Assembly (NCBI RefSeq): GCF_013350005.1
Contig: NZ_JABVWW010000001.1
Span: forward strand, 1-64,000
Source: Methylocystis silviterrae
GTDB lineage: Bacteria > Pseudomonadota > Alphaproteobacteria > Rhizobiales > Beijerinckiaceae
Reading direction: 5' to 3'
DNA length: 64,000 nt
In this document: piece by piece, positions 51,864-59,282 of the stretch
Position numbering within the stretch: position 1 is the stretch's first letter
Layout of the letters: each line of letters begins with the position of its first letter
Position numbers and translations under genes: made by a program
The notes under the pieces: generated by a model
Told to the model about the DNA's origin: nothing
Seen by the model: the letters and a program-made list of their open reading frames with translations, nothing else
Databases searched by the model: none

Positions 51864-52793
51864 ATGACGACGCGAAAACAAACATCGCGCGGAAAATTGC
51901 TTGCGGCGAGCGCCGCCGCTTTGCTCCTCGCAGCTGGACTCTCCGTGGCGCAGGCGCAGCAGGGTGGGGCCGAACACAGCGGCATGGACCATGGCAAGAT
52001 GGAGCACGGCGGCGCCAACGCCCCAGCGCAATGGGCGGACCCTGGCAAGGCGCAATCAGGCGGCGCTGAATCCGGCAAGGCCGAAGAGCGGAAGAGCGAA
52101 GCGGGCAAGGCCGACGAAGGTCATGCAGGCCATCACGGCGGTATGTCGGGTATGGGCCAAGGCGGCGGCATGGGCGGCATGGGCGGCATGATGGGCGGCA
52201 TGTCGGGCATGGGCGAGGGCGGCGGCCAGAGCGGCGGCAAGGGCGGCATGATGGGGGGAATGTCGGGCATGGGCCACGGCGGCGGCAAGGACGGCGGAAA
52301 GGGCGGCGACGGCATGAGCGGCATGTCGCATTCCGCCGGCGGGATGATGAACAAAATGGTCTGCGGCTTCGCCGATCATCTTGAGGGACGCCTCGCCTAT
52401 CTCAGGGCCGAGTTGAAACTGACCGACTCGCAAACCGGCCCCTGGAACGCCTTCGCCGAGGCGTGGCGCGCCGCAGGGCAAAAGGCCAAGCAAAAATGCG
52501 ACGCCGCCGATATGCGCGCGGACCATTCCAAGCCGGAAGTTTTGAATAAGCTCACGATGATGGAGAACCATATGGTCGACCATCTCGAGGTGGTGCGCGC
52601 GCAGAAGGCCGCGATCGAGTCGCTCTTCACCAGTTTGAGCGATGAGCAGAAGAAGACCGCAAATGAGACGCTGAGCGGCATCATGAAGGTCGGCATGTCC
52701 ATGGGCGACATGATGGGCGGCATGGGCGGCGGTATGGGCGGCATGTCGCATTCAGGCGGAAGCATGGGCGGAATGGGCGGCATGCAGCATTAG
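51864..52793 (+). CDS. Methionine/histidine/glycine-rich Spy-like (LTXXQ) envelope protein
   Basis: A 309-residue exported protein. It has a signal peptide (to about residue 31, SVAQA), then an N-terminal metal-binding-like region with HSGMDHGKMEHGG and a run of GGM-, GMG- and GGMSGMG-type repeats at residues 93-165. A helical Spy/CpxP-type domain follows at about 165-280, with the LTxxQ motif LTDSQ near 186-190 and a second LSDEQ near 258-262. It ends in another Gly/Met-rich tail ending MQH. Spy-like domains are periplasmic chaperones; the Met/His parts suggest copper binding (inference). It is convergent with the multicopper oxidase. Confidence 0.85.
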   Translation: MTTRKQTSRGKLLAASAAALLLAAGLSVAQAQQGGAEHSGMDHGKMEHGGANAPAQWADPGKAQSGGAESGKAEERKSEAGKADEGHAGHHGGMSGMGQGGGMGGMGGMMGGMSGMGEGGGQSGGKGGMMGGMSGMGHGGGKDGGKGGDGMSGMSHSAGGMMNKMVCGFADHLEGRLAYLRAELKLTDSQTGPWNAFAEAWRAAGQKAKQKCDAADMRADHSKPEVLNKLTMMENHMVDHLEVVRAQKAAIESLFTSLSDEQKKTANETLSGIMKVGMSMGDMMGGMGGGMGGMSHSGGSMGGMGGMQH

Positions 52794-52807
52794 TCCGCGC
52801 AAAATCG

Positions 52808-52837
52808 CTCCCGGCGGGCCGAAGGCTCGACCGGGAG
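52808..52837. terminator. Possible bidirectional terminator between two copper-type genes
   Basis: CTCCCGG (52808-52814) pairs with CCGGGAG (52831-52837), with a partly paired inner stem CGGGCC-GAA-GGCTCG. It is a strong hairpin between the convergent Spy-like and multicopper oxidase genes but lacks a T-run. Confidence 0.4.
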
Positions 52838-52930
52838 TGCGTTTGAATAGGCAGCTTTTAAGATTGAGTTAGATAGACGGCTTCTGGATTTGAGAATGCG
52901 CTTCACGGACGCCGCGCGTCTTGAGCCGCT

Positions 52931-54589
52931 CTACTCCACCGAGAACTCGCGCATCATGCCCGCGTCCTCATGTTCGAGGTTGTGGCAGTGATACATGAAG
53001 CGGCCTTTGAAATCGCCGAACGGCTTGATGATTCGCAGGCGCTCGCCGGGCGTGACGAGCACGGTGTCTTTTAGGCCGCTGTCGATGAAGCCGTCGCGGA
53101 TCGAGGCGTAGGCGTCCTCGTCGCCCTCGAAGCTGCGCTCGATAATCTCGAAGGGCTGGCCGTGTAGATGGATGGGATGCGCCATCGACATCATTCCCAT
53201 CATGCCCATGCCGCCCATCATGCCCATGCCCATGCCGCCCATTCGGCCGCGCATCATGCCGCCGCCCATCATGCCGCGACCTCGCATTCCGCCCATGCCC
53301 ATCCCGCCCATGCCGCCGCGCTCATGGAAAATTTCGATGAGCTGCGTCGTGTCGACGGGAATGCGTTCGCGCGGCTGGATGTCGTCGTGGCCGTAGGGCC
53401 GGCCGTTCAGGAACATCGCCATATGGTCCATGGTGATGGCGATCGGAATCGGATCGCCGGGATTGGCGGTCTGTTCCTTGCGGATACGCCGTATCGTCGA
53501 GAGCTTTTCCGGCAGCTTCCACGTGTCGTTTGAAGCTTTCGTCACGCTCGCCGCAAACAGGGGGAATTCTTCCCCCATCGCGAGATCGCTGCCCATCATG
53601 CGCTGCGCCATCGGCGGAATCAGACCGTAGAATTCTCCGCTCAGCATCGTCAGCTTCGAGCCTTGCGGGCGGCCGCTGAAATCGACGATGAGATCGACGC
53701 GTTCGGCGGGCGCGAGCATCACATAGGGCCGCGTCTCCGCCTTCTCCAACAGACCGCCGTCGACGCCGATCACGGTCAGCGGAGTCCGGTCGTCCCAGCA
53801 CAGTTTGTAGATGCGCGCATTCGAGCCGTTGAGGATCCGCAGACGATAAGCGCGGCTCGCGACGTCGAGCGTCAAATTGCGTCGTCCATTGACGAGCACG
53901 CGGTCGCCATAAAAACCGAACATGCTCGTATGCATGTCGTCGCCATAGGCGAGCTGATTGTCGCCGTCGAAGGAGCGATCCTGAATGACGAGCGGAATTT
54001 CGAATTCGCCGGAGGGCAGTCCGAGCGCGCGCTCTTCCTCGTCCTCAATGATGATGGCGCCCGCCAGGCCGCGATAGACCTGCGTCGCTGTCTTCTCGTG
54101 CGTATGCGGATGATAGAAATACATGCCGGCGCGATTGCGGATCTCGAATTCGTAGACGTAAGTTTCGCCCGGATCGATCGCCGCCGTCGGATGGCCGTCC
54201 ATCAGCATCGGCACATGCAGGCCGTGCCAATGCGTGATGGTTTCCTCCGGCAATTCGTTGCGAAGCCGAATGCGAATCTTTTGTCCCTTGGTGAACCGCA
54301 GCAAGGGGCCGAGGTAAGCGTCGGGCAGCGCCGTCAGCGCATTGGGCGGACCTTTGATCAGATTGCCGACGTAGCGCCACACGCGCGTCGGCTTGCCCGT
54401 CAAAATCGGCGTCTTGTCGCGCTTGCAGATTAATTCGAGTTCAACGTCCGGCGTGAAGGCGTCGGACGCCCGGTTCGGCGCGATCCGGCGCATCGCATGG
54501 CCCTGGCCGAAGGCCGGGGCGCCGATCGTCGCCGCTGCGCCCGCGCCGATGAGAAGTCCCCGGCGCGTCAAAAGCCTAAAGCTTTTCAT
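52931..54589 (-). CDS. Multicopper oxidase, CueO-like, with methionine-rich insert
   Basis: A 552-residue periplasmic laccase-type enzyme, probably a cuprous oxidase that makes Cu(I) less toxic. It has a Tat signal (LLTRRGLLIGAGAAATIGAP, two arginines). All four copper-binding blocks are visible: THWHGLH (about 119-125), YFYHPHTH (about 158-164), HPIHLHGQPFE (471-481) and the type 1/3 site YHCHNLEHEDAGM (533-545), with the final axial Met. A 40-residue Met/Gly/Arg-rich segment lies just before the HPIHLHG block, much as in E. coli CueO, where such a segment handles Cu(I). The start at 54589 is preferred because AGGGGG is 8 bases upstream and the Tat motif then begins the protein. Confidence 0.93.
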   Translation of the reverse strand: MKSFRLLTRRGLLIGAGAAATIGAPAFGQGHAMRRIAPNRASDAFTPDVELELICKRDKTPILTGKPTRVWRYVGNLIKGPPNALTALPDAYLGPLLRFTKGQKIRIRLRNELPEETITHWHGLHVPMLMDGHPTAAIDPGETYVYEFEIRNRAGMYFYHPHTHEKTATQVYRGLAGAIIIEDEEERALGLPSGEFEIPLVIQDRSFDGDNQLAYGDDMHTSMFGFYGDRVLVNGRRNLTLDVASRAYRLRILNGSNARIYKLCWDDRTPLTVIGVDGGLLEKAETRPYVMLAPAERVDLIVDFSGRPQGSKLTMLSGEFYGLIPPMAQRMMGSDLAMGEEFPLFAASVTKASNDTWKLPEKLSTIRRIRKEQTANPGDPIPIAITMDHMAMFLNGRPYGHDDIQPRERIPVDTTQLIEIFHERGGMGGMGMGGMRGRGMMGGGMMRGRMGGMGMGMMGGMGMMGMMSMAHPIHLHGQPFEIIERSFEGDEDAYASIRDGFIDSGLKDTVLVTPGERLRIIKPFGDFKGRFMYHCHNLEHEDAGMMREFSVE

Positions 54590-54805
54590 GCATCCCCCTG
54601 AGCGGCGTTCGAGCGCCACTTAAATTAGATATTGCTTATATATGTGGTCTCAGGGCGTTGATAACTGCGGCAAAACGCGTCATGTTTTTACGGGGGGCGC
54701 GTTTTTGCCCAAAGGCGGCTATAACTTTAAAGTGTCGCCCCCCGATCACCGACCAAGATCGATTATGCAAGCAGCGGCGGCGCTGGAGCGCGGCTTTCCA
54801 TCGCA

Positions 54806-55804
54806 ATGAACGACAGCAGCCAACAACGCGCCTTTAGCGCGACCTTGGCCGTGGACGCCATTCGGCGGCGCCGCGCGCTCGTCGTGCGCCCGCGCTTCCT
54901 CATGTTTCTCCTGCTGTGCCTGCTGGCGCATCTTTGCGTCCTCGCGTTCCTGCTCTTGGAGGACTGGCGCTCGGCCCGCGAAGCGCCGCGTATCGTCGAG
55001 GAAACTCCCGTCGAGGTGATCACCGAACCGCCCGCGCCGAAGCAGGAAGAGCCTCCTGCGCCCGAGCCAGAAAAGCCGCCGGAGCAGCAAAAACAGCAGC
55101 AGAAGCCGCCGCCTCCGCCGCCGCTGGAAGACGAAAAGCCGGCTTTCGACGCCCCCGAGGCCGAGAGCAAGACCAAGTCCGACGTTAACGCGCCGGAGGA
55201 GAAGGACCTGAAGACGCCGAAGAACGCGGAGGAGAAGGACGCGCCCAAGGACGACAAGCCTCAGGGCATGAAGGACGGCGAGGACGAAGACGGCAAGGCG
55301 AAGGCGCCGGAAGAGACCAAGGACACGCCGATCGAGGACAAGAGCGACGCCGAGATCATCGAGAAGGCCGCGCCCGACAAGCAGCCGCAGGAAAAGCCCG
55401 ACCCGAACGAAAAGGGGCCGGTCAAGAAGGGCGAGGCCAACTCGATCGCCGATCAGCTCGCGGCGCTCGCGCCGATACCCGATTATAAGCTTGCCGCGCC
55501 GCGCAAATTCTCGCCGGTCGGCGGCGGCCACGCGAAGACGACCTATCTGACGATCCTCTATGGCCTCATCATGCCGCACATGCGCATTCCGCCGCGCGTG
55601 CGCGGGAGCGGCGCGATCGGCAGGGGCGCGGTTGTCTTCTACATCGACGAGTTGGGCAATCTCACTCATCAGGCTGTCCACCAGCCGAGCGGCGCGCCCG
55701 ATCTCGATGCCGCCGCTCTCGCCGCCGTGCGCCGCGCTGCGCCGTTCCCCGCGCCGCCGCGCGGCCTGCCGCACTCGATGATCTTCAGCTACGCGACGAA
55801 ATGA
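54806..55804 (+). CDS. TonB-like energy transducer
   Basis: A 332-residue protein with a basic N-terminus, one membrane segment (FLMFLLLCLLAHLCVLAFLL, about residues 31-50), a long Pro/Glu/Lys-rich periplasmic spacer (about 55-210) and a C-terminal TonB domain (about 240-332). The TonB domain is shown by IPPRVRGSGAIGRGAVVFYI and the TonB-type end SGAPDLDAAALAAVRRAAPF. It couples proton-motive force to outer-membrane receptors. exbB/exbD are not adjacent. No clear Shine-Dalgarno precedes the start. Confidence 0.85.
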   Translation: MNDSSQQRAFSATLAVDAIRRRRALVVRPRFLMFLLLCLLAHLCVLAFLLLEDWRSAREAPRIVEETPVEVITEPPAPKQEEPPAPEPEKPPEQQKQQQKPPPPPPLEDEKPAFDAPEAESKTKSDVNAPEEKDLKTPKNAEEKDAPKDDKPQGMKDGEDEDGKAKAPEETKDTPIEDKSDAEIIEKAAPDKQPQEKPDPNEKGPVKKGEANSIADQLAALAPIPDYKLAAPRKFSPVGGGHAKTTYLTILYGLIMPHMRIPPRVRGSGAIGRGAVVFYIDELGNLTHQAVHQPSGAPDLDAAALAAVRRAAPFPAPPRGLPHSMIFSYATK

Positions 55805-55834
55805 TTGTTGTCGTGGTGGCGGCGTTCTCGCGCT

Positions 55835-56425
55835 TTACTCGCGGTGCCTCTTGAAAAATAGCCAGTAGGTTGGGAAGAGCCCGAAACCTAAGATCAGGCT
55901 TCCCGCACAAAGCGTCCGTTCCGACAGGAAAAGTAGTTTTCGTACGAAACTTAAATCGCCATCGACTGGCAGTAGAGCTATCAAATAGGTAAGTCCGTAA
56001 CATATGAGGCTGCATCCAATAAGATAAAAGCAGAAGTCACCAAATTTAGGATCAGGGAATCCCTTCGCACGTGGTCGCGCGAACCATACAGGCGGGATTG
56101 GCGCTCCAAAATAAATAAATCCCGTGACCACGAAGAATGTATATTCCATGAGCATCCACTCGAAGGAGCAGATTTCAGCGCTCTTTATGAAACCGTGATA
56201 AATCGCCCTTTCGAAAAACGGTAGTTCAGCCATATGGAGTATAGGCTTCCGACAAAAATCGGTGTCGGAGGCTAACCGTGGCGCCAGAAACATCCAGACC
56301 ACCGCGACGAGCATGAAGCCCTGGAACACTTTTTCCTCAAGGGGGCTTTCCAGTTCAGTCGCGCCGTCTCGTTCCTCCTCGTTTCTTTTTTCTTCTGCGT
56401 TTGATTTTTCCGTTCCTTCCATCAT
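55835..56425 (-). CDS. AT-richer membrane protein of unknown function
   Basis: A 196-residue protein with a charged Glu/Lys-rich N-terminus (about 30 residues) and four hydrophobic segments: VFQGFMLVAVVWMFLAPRLA, MEYTFFVVTGFIYFGAPIPP, FCFYLIGCSLICYGLTYLIA and a final one near residues 172-190. Codon use and base composition are visibly AT-richer than neighbouring genes, suggesting recent arrival. No family is recognised. Sits 42 bases downstream of pgeF on the same strand. Confidence 0.65.
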   Translation of the reverse strand: MMEGTEKSNAEEKRNEEERDGATELESPLEEKVFQGFMLVAVVWMFLAPRLASDTDFCRKPILHMAELPFFERAIYHGFIKSAEICSFEWMLMEYTFFVVTGFIYFGAPIPPVWFARPRAKGFPDPKFGDFCFYLIGCSLICYGLTYLIALLPVDGDLSFVRKLLFLSERTLCAGSLILGFGLFPTYWLFFKRHRE

Positions 56426-56467
56426 CGAGTCTGCCCGCGTTTCTTGCAGTCGTTATGGATAGGCAAA

Positions 56468-57247
56468 TCAGACGAGCGCAATCGCCGAGACGAGCCGCCC
56501 ATAGTCGGGCTCGCGGCGATGGACGCTGCGGCGGTAGCTGAAACAGCGGGCTTCATCCGCATAAGTGTCAACGCCGAGGTCTTCGAAAGAGGCGACATCC
56601 AGCGCCTCGACGCGTGAGGCGATGAAGCCCGGCAGATCGAAGGTGGCATGGCCTTCGCGCGCCGTCGGCGTAAAAAAGCGCGAAAAGGACTCGTCGGCTT
56701 CGCGAAACTGATCGGTGAATTCCGGCCCGACTTCATAGCTCGTCGCGCCGATCGCCGGGCCAAGCGCGACATGGATGTTGGCGCGGCGCGCGCCATGCGC
56801 CTCCATCTCTCTGACGGTCGCTTCGATGACGCCGCCGAGCGCGCCCTTCCAGCCGGCGTGACAGGCGCCGATGACGGCCGCCTTCGCGTCGGCGAAAAGC
56901 AACATGCCGCAGTCGGCGCCGGTGACGCCGAGCGCGAGCGAGACTTCCGTCGTCACCACGCCGTCGCATCGCGGCCGCGCGTCAGCGCTCCACGGTTCGC
57001 GCACGGCGCGCGCCTCCGCGGAATGGATCTGGAACGGCACCAGCAGGCGCTCGGACGCCACTCCGAGACGCGCCGCCATGCGGGCGCGATTCTCCTCGAC
57101 ATGCGGTGGCGCGTCGCGCGATCCGACGCCGCCATTGAGCGATGCGTAGACGCCTTCGGACACGCCGCCGTCGCGGGTGAAAAAGGCGTGGCGCAGGCCG
57201 GGCAGGCTGAGATTTCGCGCGGTCAGCGCAGGCGGTTCGAACGTCAT
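56468..57247 (-). CDS. pgeF: Peptidoglycan-editing factor PgeF (laccase-domain protein)
   Basis: A 259-residue YfiH/PgeF protein. The metal site is built from His in VPFQIHSAEA, Cys in GVTGADCGMLLF and His in IGACHAGWKGALGG. E. coli PgeF removes wrongly inserted serine from peptidoglycan precursors; older annotation calls it a polyphenol oxidase or laccase. The frame lies 11 bases downstream of midA in the lgt-midA-pgeF run. Confidence 0.92.
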   Translation of the reverse strand: MTFEPPALTARNLSLPGLRHAFFTRDGGVSEGVYASLNGGVGSRDAPPHVEENRARMAARLGVASERLLVPFQIHSAEARAVREPWSADARPRCDGVVTTEVSLALGVTGADCGMLLFADAKAAVIGACHAGWKGALGGVIEATVREMEAHGARRANIHVALGPAIGATSYEVGPEFTDQFREADESFSRFFTPTAREGHATFDLPGFIASRVEALDVASFEDLGVDTYADEARCFSYRRSVHRREPDYGRLVSAIALV

Positions 57248-57258
57248 CGCGTCAGATG

Positions 57259-58341
57259 TTACACGAAAAATCCGGGCAGGTCGGGCATGTCGGGATGGGT
57301 TACCGCCATCACTTTGAACAGTCCGCCCATCTGATGGCGCGCGTCGTCGACGCCGGTGAGACGTTCGAAGGCGTCGATGATCGACTGCGCCTGTTCCGGC
57401 GTCGCCTTTTTCGACAAGGTCTCGGCGCGGCGTTCGATGCCAAGCTGCAGCAGAAATTGCGCTTGCGTCACCGGGCCCATCACCTTGGCGCCGCGCGCGC
57501 GTGCGGCGCGCGCCAAAGCGGCGAAATCGACGTGCGCCGTCAGATCCGCTTCGCCCGGCGCCGCCAGCGGATCGACATAGGCGTGGCGCGACACCGCCTG
57601 CAGACTTTCGCCAAGCGATGTCTGTTCATAGCCGTAGTCAATGAGCAGCAGCGCGCCGCCTTGGGCGACGAGCCGCGTGGCGATGTCGCCGATAAGCTTT
57701 TGGCTCACGGCGCTGACTTCGATGATTGAGCCTTCGCGCGCCGGAACATTGAGCGTCGGCTCGATCTGATCGGACAGTCCGAAGGCGAGTTCGCCTTGAG
57801 CGTCGAGCCCGACAAGTTGTTCGCGCCAGCCGCCGGCGGTCTTGACGAAGTGCCTGACGGGCAGGGCGTCGAAAAATTCATTGGCGAGGATGAAGGCTGG
57901 ACCAGGCGGCGTCTCGGCAAAATCCAAATGCCACTGCGCCGGCTTCGCGGCCCTGGCCAGCGTCTGGCGCTGCGCCTCGCGCAGAACCGGACTGGTTTCG
58001 ACGAGATGCACGCTGACGGCGGAAAAGAAGTTGGGTGCGATCGGCGTCACACGCAGCACGTCCGACATCAGCGTGCCGCGGCCGGGTCCGAGTTCGACAA
58101 GCCTTGCCTCAGTCGGCGCGCCCGCGGCGCGCCAGGCCTCGGTGACCCAGACGCCGAGCAATTCGCCAAACATCTGGCTGATCTCCGGCGCGGTGACGAA
58201 GTCTCCGCTCGCGCCGAACGGGTCGCGCGTCATGTAATAGCCGTAGCGCGGATGCGTCAGGCAGAGCGACATGAATCGCTCGAGCGTCATCGGTCCGTCA
58301 TGAGCGATCGTCTCGACGATCTCTCTTTTCAAGGCGCTCAT
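57259..58341 (-). CDS. MidA/NDUFAF7-like SAM-dependent methyltransferase
   Basis: A 360-residue protein of the COG1565/DUF185 group. N-terminus MTLERFMSLCLTHPRYGYYM, the LVELGPGRGTLMSDVLRV SAM loop and ILANEFFDALPVRHFV are diagnostic. The mitochondrial homologue NDUFAF7 methylates an arginine of complex I during assembly; a similar role in bacteria is inference. The start MSALKREIVETI at 58341 overlaps the lgt stop (ATGA), so the two are coupled; the frame is open further upstream, inside lgt. Confidence 0.9.
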   Translation of the reverse strand: MSALKREIVETIAHDGPMTLERFMSLCLTHPRYGYYMTRDPFGASGDFVTAPEISQMFGELLGVWVTEAWRAAGAPTEARLVELGPGRGTLMSDVLRVTPIAPNFFSAVSVHLVETSPVLREAQRQTLARAAKPAQWHLDFAETPPGPAFILANEFFDALPVRHFVKTAGGWREQLVGLDAQGELAFGLSDQIEPTLNVPAREGSIIEVSAVSQKLIGDIATRLVAQGGALLLIDYGYEQTSLGESLQAVSRHAYVDPLAAPGEADLTAHVDFAALARAARARGAKVMGPVTQAQFLLQLGIERRAETLSKKATPEQAQSIIDAFERLTGVDDARHQMGGLFKVMAVTHPDMPDLPGFFV

Positions 58342-59162
58342 GCCGTCGCGCTCCTCGGGCGCAGCGCGAACATGATCGCCGCCGCGCCAATTAAAACAAG
58401 CGGCGCAGAAAGGACCATGCCCATGGTCAATCCATTGGGCAGCGCTTCCTGAACCGGATCCGGTTCGCGAAAAAACTCGCAGAAAATGCGCGCCAGCCCG
58501 TAGCCGACGCCAAAAAAGCCGGTGGCGAGACCCGGGTGTTTGAGCGCGCCGTGGCGCGCGGCGAGCCATAACAGCAGGCCGAGCGCGACGCCTTCGAGCC
58601 CCGCCTCATAAAGCTGGCTGGGATGGCGCGGGACGTCGCCCGCGCCGGGAAAGACCATCGCCCAGGGAACGTCGGTTTCGCGCCCCCACATCTCCGGCTT
58701 GATGAAATTGGCGAGGCGGCCGAAGAAAAGTCCGATCGGCGCGACCGTGGCGCAAATGTCGCTCACGGTGAGCAGCGGCACGCCGCTGCGACGGGCATAG
58801 AGGGCCATGCCGATGATCGCCCCGATGAGGCCGCCATGAAAGGCCATGCCGCCCTTCCAGGTCTGAAAAATTTCCAGCGGGTGCGCGAAATAGAATGCCG
58901 GATCATAGACCAGCACATGCCCGAGTCGTCCGCCGATGACGACGCCGAAGGCGACGAAGACGAGAAGATCATCGAGCGACTCTCGGCTCGGTCGCGGTTG
59001 GCCGCGCCGCCAGAGCGCGTCGTTTGCGGCGAGCGCGCGCAAGCCGAGCCAGCCGAAGATGAAGCCGCCGATATAAGCGAGCGCATACCACCGCAACGGC
59101 ACGGGCCCGATGTTGACGGCGACGGGATCGATCACTGGAAAGGGAAGCACGAAAATCGGCAT
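58338..59162 (-). CDS. lgt: Prolipoprotein diacylglyceryl transferase
   Basis: A 274-residue inner-membrane enzyme that adds diacylglycerol to the lipobox cysteine of lipoproteins. The GGRLGHVLVYDPAFYFAHP block and GLIGAIIGMALYARRSGVPL are typical, as is RLANFIKPEMWGRETDVPW. Seven membrane segments can be read. Length matches the family. First gene of the lgt-midA-pgeF cluster. Confidence 0.96.
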   Translation of the reverse strand: MPIFVLPFPVIDPVAVNIGPVPLRWYALAYIGGFIFGWLGLRALAANDALWRRGQPRPSRESLDDLLVFVAFGVVIGGRLGHVLVYDPAFYFAHPLEIFQTWKGGMAFHGGLIGAIIGMALYARRSGVPLLTVSDICATVAPIGLFFGRLANFIKPEMWGRETDVPWAMVFPGAGDVPRHPSQLYEAGLEGVALGLLLWLAARHGALKHPGLATGFFGVGYGLARIFCEFFREPDPVQEALPNGLTMGMVLSAPLVLIGAAAIMFALRPRSATA

Positions 59163-59282
59163 TAACCAGGTCCGGGCGCGGGCGCGCGTTTCAAACCTAC
59201 ACGCCCAGCCTGTCTTTTACCTGTCGGCCCTGCGGATGTCATGTCCAGTCTGAAGCGTTTCAAAACGCGCGCGAGACGCAGA

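Noticed and set aside
52130-52340. Short tandem DNA repeats (GGCATG/GGCGGC type) as a possible satellite or CRISPR-like array
   Set aside because: They are codon-level repeats that encode the Gly/Met run of the Spy-like protein; no spacers of constant length.
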